Positions 7,229-14,393 of a stretch of 36,711 nt of DNA are shown here, piece by piece. The position numbers and the translations under genes are program-made. Within the stretch, counting starts at the first letter, position 1. The number at the start of each line of letters is the position of its first letter. The notes beneath the pieces are model-generated. The model made no database searches. It saw nothing but the letters and a program-made list of their open reading frames with translations, and was not told the DNA's origin. Where the stretch lies: positions 1-36,711 of the forward strand of contig JAGHUI010000079.1 in the NCBI GenBank assembly GCA_018064885.1, read 5' to 3'. The DNA comes from Candidatus Minthosoma equi (GTDB lineage: Bacteria > Bacteroidota > Bacteroidia > Bacteroidales > Bacteroidaceae).

Positions 7229-9691
7229 GTGAAAGTATTAAAGTTTGGCGGAACATCCGTAGGTTCCGTAGAGAGTATTCTCAATCTGAAGAAAATTGTA
7301 GAGGCATGCGATGAGCCTGTAGTTGTTGTCGTTTCAGCTCTCGGTGGCATAACCGATAAGCTTATTAACACCAGTAAGCTTGCTGTCACCGGTGATCCAG
7401 CATACCTCACCTCATATACCGAAATGGTGGAGCGTCACCACCAGATGATTGACGCAATCATTTCCGATCCAGAAAAGAAAGCAAACCTCCTTGCAACAGT
7501 TGACGACCTTCTTGGTCAGCTCAAGAGCATCTATCAGGGTGTATTCCTTATTGGTGACCTCAGTGAGAAGACAAGCTGTGCCATCGTGTCATACGGCGAG
7601 CGCATCAGCAGCAACATTGTTGCAACACTCGTCAACGATGCTAAGTGGTACAATTCACTCGAATTCATAAAGACAAAGAATAAACAGGGTAAAAACCTGT
7701 TCAGCAATAGCATTTCGCTCCCTCTTATAAAGGAAGCTTTTGCCGACTTTGTTGCTGGCAAAGCAGACCATAGTGTTTGCCTTTGCGGAGGTTTCATTTC
7801 TACAGATAACATAACAGGAGAGGTTACAAACCTTGGTCGTGGCGGTTCCGACTACACTGCCGCAATCCTTGCAGCTGCACTCGATGCACGCGTCTTGGAA
7901 ATATGGACAGACGTTTCTGGTTTCATGACAGCAGACCCACGAGTTATCAGCAACGCCTACCCTATCGACAAACTTTCATACGTCGAAGCAACAGAGCTTT
8001 GCAACTTCGGAGCAAAGGTCGTTTATCCTCCAACAATCTATCCTGTCTGCATCAAGAACATCCCAATCCTCATAAAGAACACATTCCGTCCTGAGGATCC
8101 AGGCACAATCATCACAAACGACAGCGGTGATTCTGCTCGTGCTATCAAGGGTGTATCTTCTATCAACAACACATCCCTCATCACAGTCTGCGGACTTTCA
8201 ATGGTGGGTGTTGTCGGTGTCAATCAGCGCATTTTCTCTGCTCTTGCTGCCAACGGCATCAGCGTGTTTATGGTCAGTCAGGCTTCATCAGAGAACTCCA
8301 CATCTATCGGTGTGCGCAACGAAGATGCCGACGCAGCATGCGAGGTGCTCAATGCGGAATTTGCCAAGGAGATTGAGATGGGAGCCATGTACAACATGAA
8401 GTTGGAGCGCGACCTTGCTACAGTTGCCATCGTTGGTGAAAACATGAAGCACACTCCAGGTATTGCCGGAAAGCTGTTTGGCACACTCGGACGCAACGGT
8501 ATCAGCGTTATTGCTTGCGCTCAGGGAGCCAGCGAGACAAACATTTCCTTCGTTGTTGAGAGCAAGTCGCTACGCAAATCCCTAAATGTCATCCACGACA
8601 GTTTTTTTCTCTCTGAGTACCAGGTGCTCAACGTGTTTCTCTGCGGAGTAGGCACGGTGGGCGGCAGCCTTCTTGAGCAGATTGCCAATCAGCAGCAGAA
8701 GCTTATGGCAGAGCGCAACCTGAAGATCAACGTCGTTGGTGTCGCAACTGGCCACAATGCTATTTTCGATCGCAATGGCATAGATCTCAGCAACTTCGAT
8801 ATCGACGAATTCCGTACTCAGTTGAAGCAAGCAGAACCATCAGACATCAACCGCCTGAAAGAAGAAGTCATTGGAATGAACATCTTTAACAGTGTATTTG
8901 TTGACTGCACAGCCAGCAACGATGTTCCTGCACTCTATCACGACTTCCTCCTTAACAACATCTCGGTTGTCGCAGCTAATAAAGTTGCAGCATCAGGCGA
9001 CCTTGACAACTATCTGCTTCTCAAGGAAACAGCACGCAAACGCGGCGTCAAGTATCTTTTCGAGACAAACGTGGGTGCTGGATTGCCTATCATCAATACA
9101 ATAAACGACCTCATCAATTCTGGTGATAAGATTCTGAAGCTTGAGGCAGTGCTTAGTGGTACTCTCAACTATATTTTCAACACCATCTCTGCCAACATTC
9201 CTTTCTCCGAGACAGTTCGCCTTGCAAAGGAAGAAGGTTATGCAGAGCCAGACCCACGCATTGACCTCAGCGGCAAGGATGTTATTCGCAAGCTCGTTAT
9301 CCTCTCTCGCGAGGCTGGTTACAAGATGAGTCAGGAAGATGTTGCAAAGTCACTCTTCATTCCAAAATCGTTCTTTGAGGGTTCACTTGAAGACTTCTGG
9401 AAGAACCTTCCATCACTTGATGGCGACTTTGAGAAAGAGCGCAAGCAGGTAGAAGCAGACCACCAGCACTGGCGCTTCGTAGCAAAACTTGAAGATGGCA
9501 AGGGAAGCGTATCTCTTGAAAAGGTTGACGAGCATCATCCATTCTACGACCTTGAAGGCTCTAACAACATCATCCTCATCACAACAGAACGCTACAACCA
9601 GTACCCTATGCTCATTCAGGGTTATGGTGCAGGAGCGCAGGTTACAGCAGCTGGAGTGTTTGCAGATATTATGTCAATAGCGAATATTTAA
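7229..9691 (+). CDS. thrA: bifunctional aspartokinase / homoserine dehydrogenase I
   Basis: An 820-aa protein, the same length as E. coli ThrA. The aspartokinase domain begins with KFGGTSVGS (residues 4-12) and extends to about 290. Two ACT regulatory segments follow (about 315-455; NQRIFSALAANGISV and GIAGKLFGTLGRNGISV), the usual site of threonine feedback. The homoserine dehydrogenase part opens with the NAD(P)-binding GVGTVGGS near residue 470 and carries VLSGTLNYIFNT and GYAEPDPRIDLSGKD. It catalyses the first and third steps of threonine/methionine synthesis from aspartate. Translation starts at GTG 7229, which gives exactly the family N-terminus MKVLKFGGTS. The next gene starts 26 nt after the stop. 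Confidence 0.97.
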   Translation: MKVLKFGGTSVGSVESILNLKKIVEACDEPVVVVVSALGGITDKLINTSKLAVTGDPAYLTSYTEMVERHHQMIDAIISDPEKKANLLATVDDLLGQLKSIYQGVFLIGDLSEKTSCAIVSYGERISSNIVATLVNDAKWYNSLEFIKTKNKQGKNLFSNSISLPLIKEAFADFVAGKADHSVCLCGGFISTDNITGEVTNLGRGGSDYTAAILAAALDARVLEIWTDVSGFMTADPRVISNAYPIDKLSYVEATELCNFGAKVVYPPTIYPVCIKNIPILIKNTFRPEDPGTIITNDSGDSARAIKGVSSINNTSLITVCGLSMVGVVGVNQRIFSALAANGISVFMVSQASSENSTSIGVRNEDADAACEVLNAEFAKEIEMGAMYNMKLERDLATVAIVGENMKHTPGIAGKLFGTLGRNGISVIACAQGASETNISFVVESKSLRKSLNVIHDSFFLSEYQVLNVFLCGVGTVGGSLLEQIANQQQKLMAERNLKINVVGVATGHNAIFDRNGIDLSNFDIDEFRTQLKQAEPSDINRLKEEVIGMNIFNSVFVDCTASNDVPALYHDFLLNNISVVAANKVAASGDLDNYLLLKETARKRGVKYLFETNVGAGLPIINTINDLINSGDKILKLEAVLSGTLNYIFNTISANIPFSETVRLAKEEGYAEPDPRIDLSGKDVIRKLVILSREAGYKMSQEDVAKSLFIPKSFFEGSLEDFWKNLPSLDGDFEKERKQVEADHQHWRFVAKLEDGKGSVSLEKVDEHHPFYDLEGSNNIILITTERYNQYPMLIQGYGAGAQVTAAGVFADIMSIANI

Positions 9692-9717
9692 AGAGAGGTT
9701 AGGAGGGGGCTCAATTT

Positions 9718-10992
9718 ATGAAACATATAGTAATTCTTGGTGACGGCATGGCAGATTGGCATGTCGAATCACTTGGCAACAAGACGCTTTTGCAATACGC
9801 AAAAACGCCATATATGGATATGCTGGCAAAGGCTGGCAAAACAGGAATGCTGAAAACTGTTCAGGACGGCTTCCATCCAGGAAGCGAGGTTGCAAACAGC
9901 AGTATCCTTGGCTATGACCAGAATGAAGTGTATGAAGGACGCGGACCGCTCGAAGCAGCCAGCATCGGCGTGGAACTCGCTCCCGACGACATGGCCATTC
10001 GCTGCAACATCATCTGCATAGAGGGCGACCACATCAAGAACCATTCTTGCGGACGTCTCGAAACAGAAGAAGGCGACATCCTCATCAAATATCTTCAGGA
10101 ACATCTTGCCAACGATCCTGAAATCGTTGCTAAATACGGCAAGGACCGCGTACATTTCTATACAGGAGTACAGTATCGTCATCTTCTCGTAATAAAAGGA
10201 GGAGACAAGCGACTCATCTGCACGCCACCCCACGATGTTCCTCTCAAGCCTTGGAAGCCTCTTCTTGTCAAAGCAGAAGTGCCAGAGGCACAGCAGACAG
10301 CAGACCTCATCAATGATCTTATAATCAAGTCACAGCAGCTTCTCAATGCCCATCCTTTCAATGCTCAGCGCATAGCAGAAGGTAAAGATCCTGCTAACAG
10401 CATCTGGCCTTGGGCTGGAGGCTACCGTCCTCACATGATACCACTTACTACTACTTTCCCACAGATAAAGCGCGGCTCTGTAATCACAGCAGTTGACCTC
10501 ATCCGTGGTATTGGAAGCCTTGCAGGACTCCGAGTAATTGATGTTGAAGGCGCTACTGGACTTTATGATACGAACTATGAGGGAAAGGCACAAGCTGCTA
10601 TAGAAGCACTCAAGACAGATGACTTCGTATATCTTCACATCGAGGCAAGCGACGAGGCTGGACACGACGGCGATCTTGAGTTGAAGATTCAGACAATTGA
10701 GAATCTTGACAACCGATGCATCCGTCTCATATATGAAGAAGTAAAGAATTGGGGCGTACCAGGCACACCGACAGCCGACCTTGAGCCAGTTGCCATCGCC
10801 GTGCTACCTGACCATCCAACTCCCGTAGCTCATCGCACTCACACAAACGAGCCAATCCCATTCCTCATCTATGCTCCAGGCATCACTCCCGACTCCGTCC
10901 AGACTTTCGACGAGGAGAGCTGTAAGGCTGGTATCTATGGTAATTTGGAAAAGGATGGATTCATCCGCGCATTCATGAGCGAGCTCAACTGA
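9718..10992 (+). CDS. ApgM-type phosphoglycerate mutase-like protein, possible homoserine kinase
   Basis: A 424-aa member of the cofactor-independent phosphoglycerate mutase family of archaeal (ApgM) type, within the alkaline phosphatase superfamily. Visible features are GDGMAD with metal-ligand Asp9, EVANSSILGYD with probable nucleophile Ser62, HIEASDEAGHDGD, and the metal-binding DHPTPVAHRTHT. By sequence alone it would interconvert 2- and 3-phosphoglycerate. It is, however, 26 nt behind thrA and probably co-transcribed. My recollection is that ApgM-like proteins next to thr genes in Bacteroidota have been proposed to act as alternative homoserine kinases. No GHMP-type thrB and no thrC are in the window. 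The family is secure; the reaction is not. Confidence 0.85.
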   Translation: MKHIVILGDGMADWHVESLGNKTLLQYAKTPYMDMLAKAGKTGMLKTVQDGFHPGSEVANSSILGYDQNEVYEGRGPLEAASIGVELAPDDMAIRCNIICIEGDHIKNHSCGRLETEEGDILIKYLQEHLANDPEIVAKYGKDRVHFYTGVQYRHLLVIKGGDKRLICTPPHDVPLKPWKPLLVKAEVPEAQQTADLINDLIIKSQQLLNAHPFNAQRIAEGKDPANSIWPWAGGYRPHMIPLTTTFPQIKRGSVITAVDLIRGIGSLAGLRVIDVEGATGLYDTNYEGKAQAAIEALKTDDFVYLHIEASDEAGHDGDLELKIQTIENLDNRCIRLIYEEVKNWGVPGTPTADLEPVAIAVLPDHPTPVAHRTHTNEPIPFLIYAPGITPDSVQTFDEESCKAGIYGNLEKDGFIRAFMSELN

Positions 10993-11024
10993 TAACAGCC
11001 GTTATAATAAAGAAATATAGAAGG

Positions 11025-12512
11025 TTACACCTTCACCTTAAAAACCTTACCAGAGGTCTTGATAATATAGATTTTCTGGCGTGGAAGTTTTAAGGTGAGG
11101 GTGTTTTTATTTGCTCTTTGAGTTTCTATTAGTTCTCCATCGGTTGTGTAAACACAAACAACAGAATTGACAGGAATATTGCTGAGGGTTATGGCACCTT
11201 TTTCAATGCTTATAGTCACAGCAGAACTTGCAGGAACAAACACGCTTGAATGCATATCCATTTCCTTAATATTCACAAACTTGCTCCAAGCACCATGCGC
11301 TTTGTATGCCTCACCGCAATTTGCAGGCACATTCAGTATTGCATTTTCATAAACAGACGAATAGAATGCATCAGAAAATACAACAGGCGGACATGAAGCC
11401 TTGCAGCATATTTCCTCCAAAGCTTCGCAACCATCGAAGGAGCGGCTGAACAATGTTTTGCATGAAGATGGTAATGTCACTTTCTTAAGATTTGAGCAAA
11501 ACACAAACGCACATTTTGATACACTTTCACAAGATTCCGGGATGTCCACAGCCTGAAGACGGGTGCAACCGGCAAAGGCATGTTCTTCAATGCTCGTCAT
11601 GGAATTAGGAAAAGTGACAGATGTTATGTCTTGTAAATAAGTTCGTAATGCCGTAGTGCAGCCATCAGCATATATCAATTCCTTCACATTGGCACAACCG
11701 CCAAAAGCATTCTCGCCTATTCTCTTCATCGATTCTGGAATAACGACATATGTCAATCCGCCACACCCTTTGAACGCCTCGTCCTCAATGCTGCTGACAG
11801 AATTAGGCATGTTTAGCGATGTTATTCTAAAACAACCCTCAAACGCATGAGCTCCTATTCTCGTAATGGTCTCTGGGATGTTTATTGATGCAAGGCAAGA
11901 ACATCCGCTGAAAACATAATTTCCAACGCTTGTCATTGACTCAGGCAGATGACACTCTGTAAGTCTTTCGCAATTCTGGAAAGCATAATCTCCAATGCTT
12001 GTCACAGATTCTGGAATATAGAGAGAAGCCAGATTGCCGCAATTATAAAACGCATGATTTCCAATGCTCCTCAAAGAACCTGGAAGGGCTATGGATTGCA
12101 GTCCATGACATTCTGCAAAAGCCCAGCCTCCAATGCTCGTCACAGATTCTGGTATAGTGACAGACTCAAGGAGAGCGCAATTGGCAAAAGCAGCACCGCC
12201 AATAGCGACAACGGACTTTGGCAAAGTAATTGATGCCACATTACAGCATCCATAGAATGCGTTATCACAGATATTCGTGACACCCTCTGCAATTGACACT
12301 TTTTTTATTTCTGTTCTGTATTCATACCAAGGAACAAGGTATGAGAAATATTCTCCCATCGCACCACTGCCATCAAGCTTGAGAGTGAAGTCATCTTCAA
12401 GCACCCATGTGATATTGCCACCACATTTGCCGCTTGCAATTTCAGCCTTCAAAACTTTTGTATTCATAAGGCAAACGACAATAAGTAAGAATGAAAGGAT
12501 ACGCTGTCTCAT
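11025..12512 (-). CDS. BspA-like leucine-rich repeat surface protein with type IX sorting tail
   Basis: A 495-aa secreted protein. A signal peptide (to about residue 23, KVLKA) is followed by an N-terminal region with WVLEDDFTLKLDGSGAMGEY, then about eleven LRR_5/TpLRR repeats of around 23 residues (pattern SVTSIGDYAFQNCxxLxxxxLPES) between roughly 70 and 395. The last 75 residues form a beta-rich domain ending in IYIIKTSGKVFKVKV, which is typical of a type IX secretion C-terminal sorting domain. BspA-family proteins act in adhesion to host or bacterial partners. It is monocistronic on the minus strand, has its own promoter, and lies 4 kb from the machinery that would export it. A weak hairpin (GAAGGT/ACCTTC, 11020-11034) overlaps its stop codon. 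Confidence 0.92.
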   Translation of the reverse strand: MRQRILSFLLIVVCLMNTKVLKAEIASGKCGGNITWVLEDDFTLKLDGSGAMGEYFSYLVPWYEYRTEIKKVSIAEGVTNICDNAFYGCCNVASITLPKSVVAIGGAAFANCALLESVTIPESVTSIGGWAFAECHGLQSIALPGSLRSIGNHAFYNCGNLASLYIPESVTSIGDYAFQNCERLTECHLPESMTSVGNYVFSGCSCLASINIPETITRIGAHAFEGCFRITSLNMPNSVSSIEDEAFKGCGGLTYVVIPESMKRIGENAFGGCANVKELIYADGCTTALRTYLQDITSVTFPNSMTSIEEHAFAGCTRLQAVDIPESCESVSKCAFVFCSNLKKVTLPSSCKTLFSRSFDGCEALEEICCKASCPPVVFSDAFYSSVYENAILNVPANCGEAYKAHGAWSKFVNIKEMDMHSSVFVPASSAVTISIEKGAITLSNIPVNSVVCVYTTDGELIETQRANKNTLTLKLPRQKIYIIKTSGKVFKVKV

Positions 12513-12569
12513 AGTTATACATATTTAGATATAGTATTGCAATTGATGCTCGTTATAGCATTCTGCTTG

Positions 12570-12600
12570 CAAAAGTAATGATTATTTTTTTCATCACAAA
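12570..12600 (-). promoter_or_regulatory. promoter of the BspA-like gene
   Basis: On the minus strand TTTG (12600-12597), a 19-nt spacer and TACTTTTG (12577-12570) match the Bacteroidota promoter consensus. The predicted start near 12566 gives a leader of about 54 nt. Confidence 0.8.
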
Positions 12601-12630
12601 AAATAAAACGCCAAATATCTGCTCCATCAT

Positions 12631-12668
12631 AAAAAAACATTTCCACATCCTCACGGACATGGAAATGT
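12631..12668 (-). terminator. terminator of the candidate small RNA
   Basis: A 14-bp stem with two wobble pairs and a GTGA tetraloop is followed on the minus strand by seven T. The only thing upstream that it could terminate is the short transcript predicted from the promoter at 12785-12778; no protein gene precedes it on this strand for 770 nt. Confidence 0.82.
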
Positions 12669-12774
12669 GAAACCTTATTACTTAGAAAAAATATTCCCGG
12701 GTTATTTGCTTCGTTTTATGCTCACGCATTTCGTTGCGAAACTTAACCCACAAAAATCATTACAATTATTTCTT
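12631..12774 (-). ncRNA. candidate structured small RNA
   Basis: No open frame explains this stretch, yet the minus strand has a promoter, a structured body and a terminator. Reading 5' to 3' on the minus strand, GGGTTA (12749-12744) pairs with TAACCC (12704-12699); inside it GTTTCG (12742-12737) pairs with CGAAGC (12713-12708, one wobble); inside that ATGC-GTGA-GCAT (12729-12718) forms a GNRA-capped hairpin. After a linker, a 14-bp stem (12668-12655 with 12650-12637, two wobbles) is again capped by GTGA and followed by seven T. On the plus strand both loops would read TCAC and the T run would be an A run, so the minus strand is preferred. It lies between the BspA promoter and the repeat cluster. 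I cannot match it to a named RNA family. Confidence 0.68.
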
Positions 12775-12777
12775 TTG

Positions 12778-12808
12778 CAAAGTTAAGCATTCTTTTTCCG
12801 TACTAAAA
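12778..12808 (-). promoter_or_regulatory. promoter of the candidate small RNA
   Basis: TAACTTTG at 12785-12778 on the minus strand is a perfect -7 element. A 19-nt spacer separates it from TTTT (12808-12805), a three-of-four match to the -33 TTTG. Start predicted near 12774. Confidence 0.6.
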
Positions 12809-13109
12809 AGAAAAGCACGACTTAAAAGGGGATATTAGCACAATTTAACCTCTTTTAGATAATATCAAACAAGTTATCCGCATTTCTGCGTATTACTTAC
12901 TATAAGAATATCAACATTTTTCAGCATTATTAAAATTCTTATTAGCATAATTTTGCTACTAACCAGCATTATTTTTGCTTATCTTGCAATTTAGCAAAAG
13001 GAATCTACTCAGAACAACGCAGCACGATTCCCCAACATCATCATCCCCCTTCGCCCCGTATTGCCCATCTCCATTATTAGGCATTCACCTCGTCCAGTAC
13101 GAGGAATTC
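12809..13109. other. A/T-rich gene-free stretch
   Basis: No gene is supported here. There are two isolated plus-strand -7-like elements (TAATTTTG at 12948-12955 and TATTTTTG at 12970-12977) without a well-placed -33 partner, and repeated CAGCATTATT words at about 12922-12971. A short forward frame that runs into the adjoining repeats is judged non-coding. Confidence 0.5.
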
Positions 13110-13201
13110 ATCTACATTTCATTGTTTGAAACGTACATTTCATTGTTTGAAATATATGTTTCATTGTTTGAAATGTACGTTTCAAACAATGAAATGTAGA
13201 T
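13110..13201. repeat. 33-bp perfect inverted repeat containing 21-bp iterons
   Basis: Positions 13110-13142 and 13169-13201 are perfectly complementary over 33 bp, with a 26-nt centre. The element is itself built from three direct 21-bp units sharing TTTCATTGTTTGAAA (13115-13135, 13136-13156, 13157-13177) and one inverted unit (13178-13196). It could extrude a cruciform or form a long RNA hairpin. Open frames through it on either strand give short periodic peptides (such as ISNNEMYVSNNE) that look spurious. Confidence 0.9.
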
Positions 13202-13265
13202 AAACACGGGTAAAAAGAAGAGATAAACACGAGCGAGAAGATGAAGGAAATACGAGCATACAGAA

Positions 13266-13350
13266 CTCGCAATTAGCGAGACACAGGTTTCGCAAAGCCG
13301 AAACAAACACAGTTTGCATTGCGTTATACGTTGCATTGCAAACTACTTTT
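13266..13350 (+). other. run of three short hairpins, the last terminator-like
   Basis: Three inverted repeats follow one another: CTCGC/GCGAG (13266-13280), GTTTCG/CGAAAC (13287-13304) and a longer imperfect stem AGTTTGCA...TGCAAACT (13311-13344), which is followed by ACTTTTTAT. The last could terminate a forward transcript passing through the iteron element. No gene is assigned. Confidence 0.5.
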
Positions 13351-13468
13351 TATATGATCTGATGAAAAAAAGAAAGAAAAAAGTTTTGCTAATTATATAT
13401 AAATGTGTACATCAATAATGAGCCTTTGATTCCGACAATGCTAAGGGGCAAACAAAAGCGTAGTAAAG

Positions 13469-13510
13469 AAAAAAATACGGTACATGTTAAAGACTAAATA
13501 CACATACCGT
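13469..13510 (-). terminator. terminator of the PH-like gene
   Basis: ACGGTA and TACCGT (13510-13505 and 13482-13477, read on the minus strand) form the base of a stem-loop, followed on that strand by a run of seven T. It is about 45 nt beyond the stop of the PH-like gene. Confidence 0.6.
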
Positions 13511-13556
13511 GCTTACACCATACCACAAAAAGACACAGCAAAACATTGCCTACAAG

Positions 13557-14003
13557 TTACAACTCTTCAATCATGACAATCTTTTTATTCAATTTACAGG
13601 TCAATTTGATGAATCGCTTATTCTCTGCAGTACAGAACAGCAGGAAATTACCAATTTTTTTTTGACGAAAATATCCAAAATACCCAAAGAAACCGCCAGA
13701 ACCAAACAGACGAATCATATCATTCTCTTTCAGTTCTACTATTTCCATTTCATATTTAGAGAAAGGATAATTAACGCTAAAACATAACAATCTCAAATGT
13801 ATACCATTTTCACACTTGACATAGTACAAGGGAACAAAACATGCTGTTGCAATAAAAACAAACCAACACAAAACAACAACTACACCAGCCGCGCCAAACA
13901 TCGCTTCAACATAATACACATACCAAGTAACGCCCATCATGAGTAACACAGATGACAAACTAATAAACAAAACTTTCTTTGAATACTTAAATCTCTTTTT
14001 CAT
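13557..14003 (-). CDS. small membrane protein with bacterial PH-like domain
   Basis: A 148-aa protein with two membrane segments (about residues 11-29 and 38-60) and a soluble C-terminal half resembling bacterial PH domains; the glycine/aromatic stretch LFGSGGFFGYFGYF at about 99-112 followed by FLLFCTAENKRFIKL is the recognisable part. Such proteins are usually of unknown role at the cytoplasmic face of the membrane. It starts 2 nt after the stop of a 49-codon upstream gene and is likely translated together with it. A minus-strand terminator follows. The family assignment is by eye and moderate. Confidence 0.7.
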   Translation of the reverse strand: MKKRFKYSKKVLFISLSSVLLMMGVTWYVYYVEAMFGAAGVVVVLCWFVFIATACFVPLYYVKCENGIHLRLLCFSVNYPFSKYEMEIVELKENDMIRLFGSGGFFGYFGYFRQKKIGNFLLFCTAENKRFIKLTCKLNKKIVMIEEL

Positions 14004-14005
14004 AA

Positions 14006-14155
14006 TTATAAAATCAATGACGCATGTACTCTATTTTTACCACTACAATTATTATTTGCAGGCATTGTAAGATTAGTTGTATTCATTGCACCTGCAGAGA
14101 CCACAACATGCGACAATAAAATAGCACCAACTAATCTGTTCGTAATCATTCTCAT
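14006..14155 (-). CDS. small exported peptide (49 aa)
   Basis: A short gene reading MRMITNRLVGAILLSHVVVS then AGAMNTTNLTM and ending in HASLIL. The N-terminus looks like a signal peptide: two Arg, a hydrophobic core at about residues 8-20, and an A-x-A cleavage motif at AGA (21-23), leaving a mature peptide of about 26 residues with one Cys. It ends 2 nt before the ATG of the PH-like gene and has a plausible promoter 30 nt upstream of its start, so the pair forms a small operon. I do not recognise the peptide. Its divergent neighbour is a membrane TPR/HTH regulator, which invites the idea of a sensed peptide; this is only inference. Confidence 0.55.
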   Translation of the reverse strand: MRMITNRLVGAILLSHVVVSAGAMNTTNLTMPANNNCSGKNRVHASLIL

Positions 14156-14185
14156 TATTTTTATAATTTGTTGTTAAAATCGCTG

Positions 14186-14217
14186 CAAAATTACATGATT
14201 TGCCATTATTCGCCAAG
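14186..14217 (-). promoter_or_regulatory. promoter of the small-peptide/PH operon
   Basis: The minus strand has TAATTTTG (14193-14186), a perfect -7 element, with CTTG at 14217-14214 (20-nt spacer) or TTGG one base closer as a three-of-four or weaker -33 element. Confidence 0.6.
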
Positions 14218-14224
14218 AAAAACA

Positions 14225-14316
14225 TGTTCCAATGTGTTGCTTTTTTGTTCCAATGCGTACCACAAAAAAACTATACAAAAAGGATATTGTCGTATTGAAA
14301 AAAAACTATACAAAAA
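14225..14316 (+). promoter_or_regulatory. two pairs of direct repeats between divergent genes
   Basis: TGTTCCAATG occurs at 14225-14234 and again at 14246-14255, spaced 21 bp (two helical turns). Immediately beyond, an 18-nt sequence centred on CTATAC flanked by A runs occurs at 14264-14281 and 14299-14316, spaced 35 bp. Both pairs lie between the two divergent promoters, where operators would be expected. No known operator is recognised. Confidence 0.5.
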
Positions 14317-14347
14317 ACCTTTTTTTGCAATATTTATGTACAACTTC

Positions 14348-14379
14348 TTTTATTGATTAAGTAATAGTTAGTATCTTTG
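14348..14379 (+). promoter_or_regulatory. promoter of the TPR/HTH regulator
   Basis: TATCTTTG at 14372-14379 is a perfect -7 element, with TTTT at 14348-14351 and a 20-nt spacer as an imperfect -33. Transcription near 14383 would leave only about 11 nt before the ATG at 14394. Confidence 0.65.
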
Positions 14380-14393
14380 CATAAAAAAACAGC

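Noticed and set aside
13110-13201. CRISPR array
   Set aside because: The units are directly adjacent with no spacers, one is inverted and no cas genes are present.
12975-13336. Two overlapping frames (plus 12975-13199, minus 13112-13336) with periodic peptides
   Set aside because: Both depend on the 21-bp iterons for their periodic parts, lack a proper start context and have no family resemblance.
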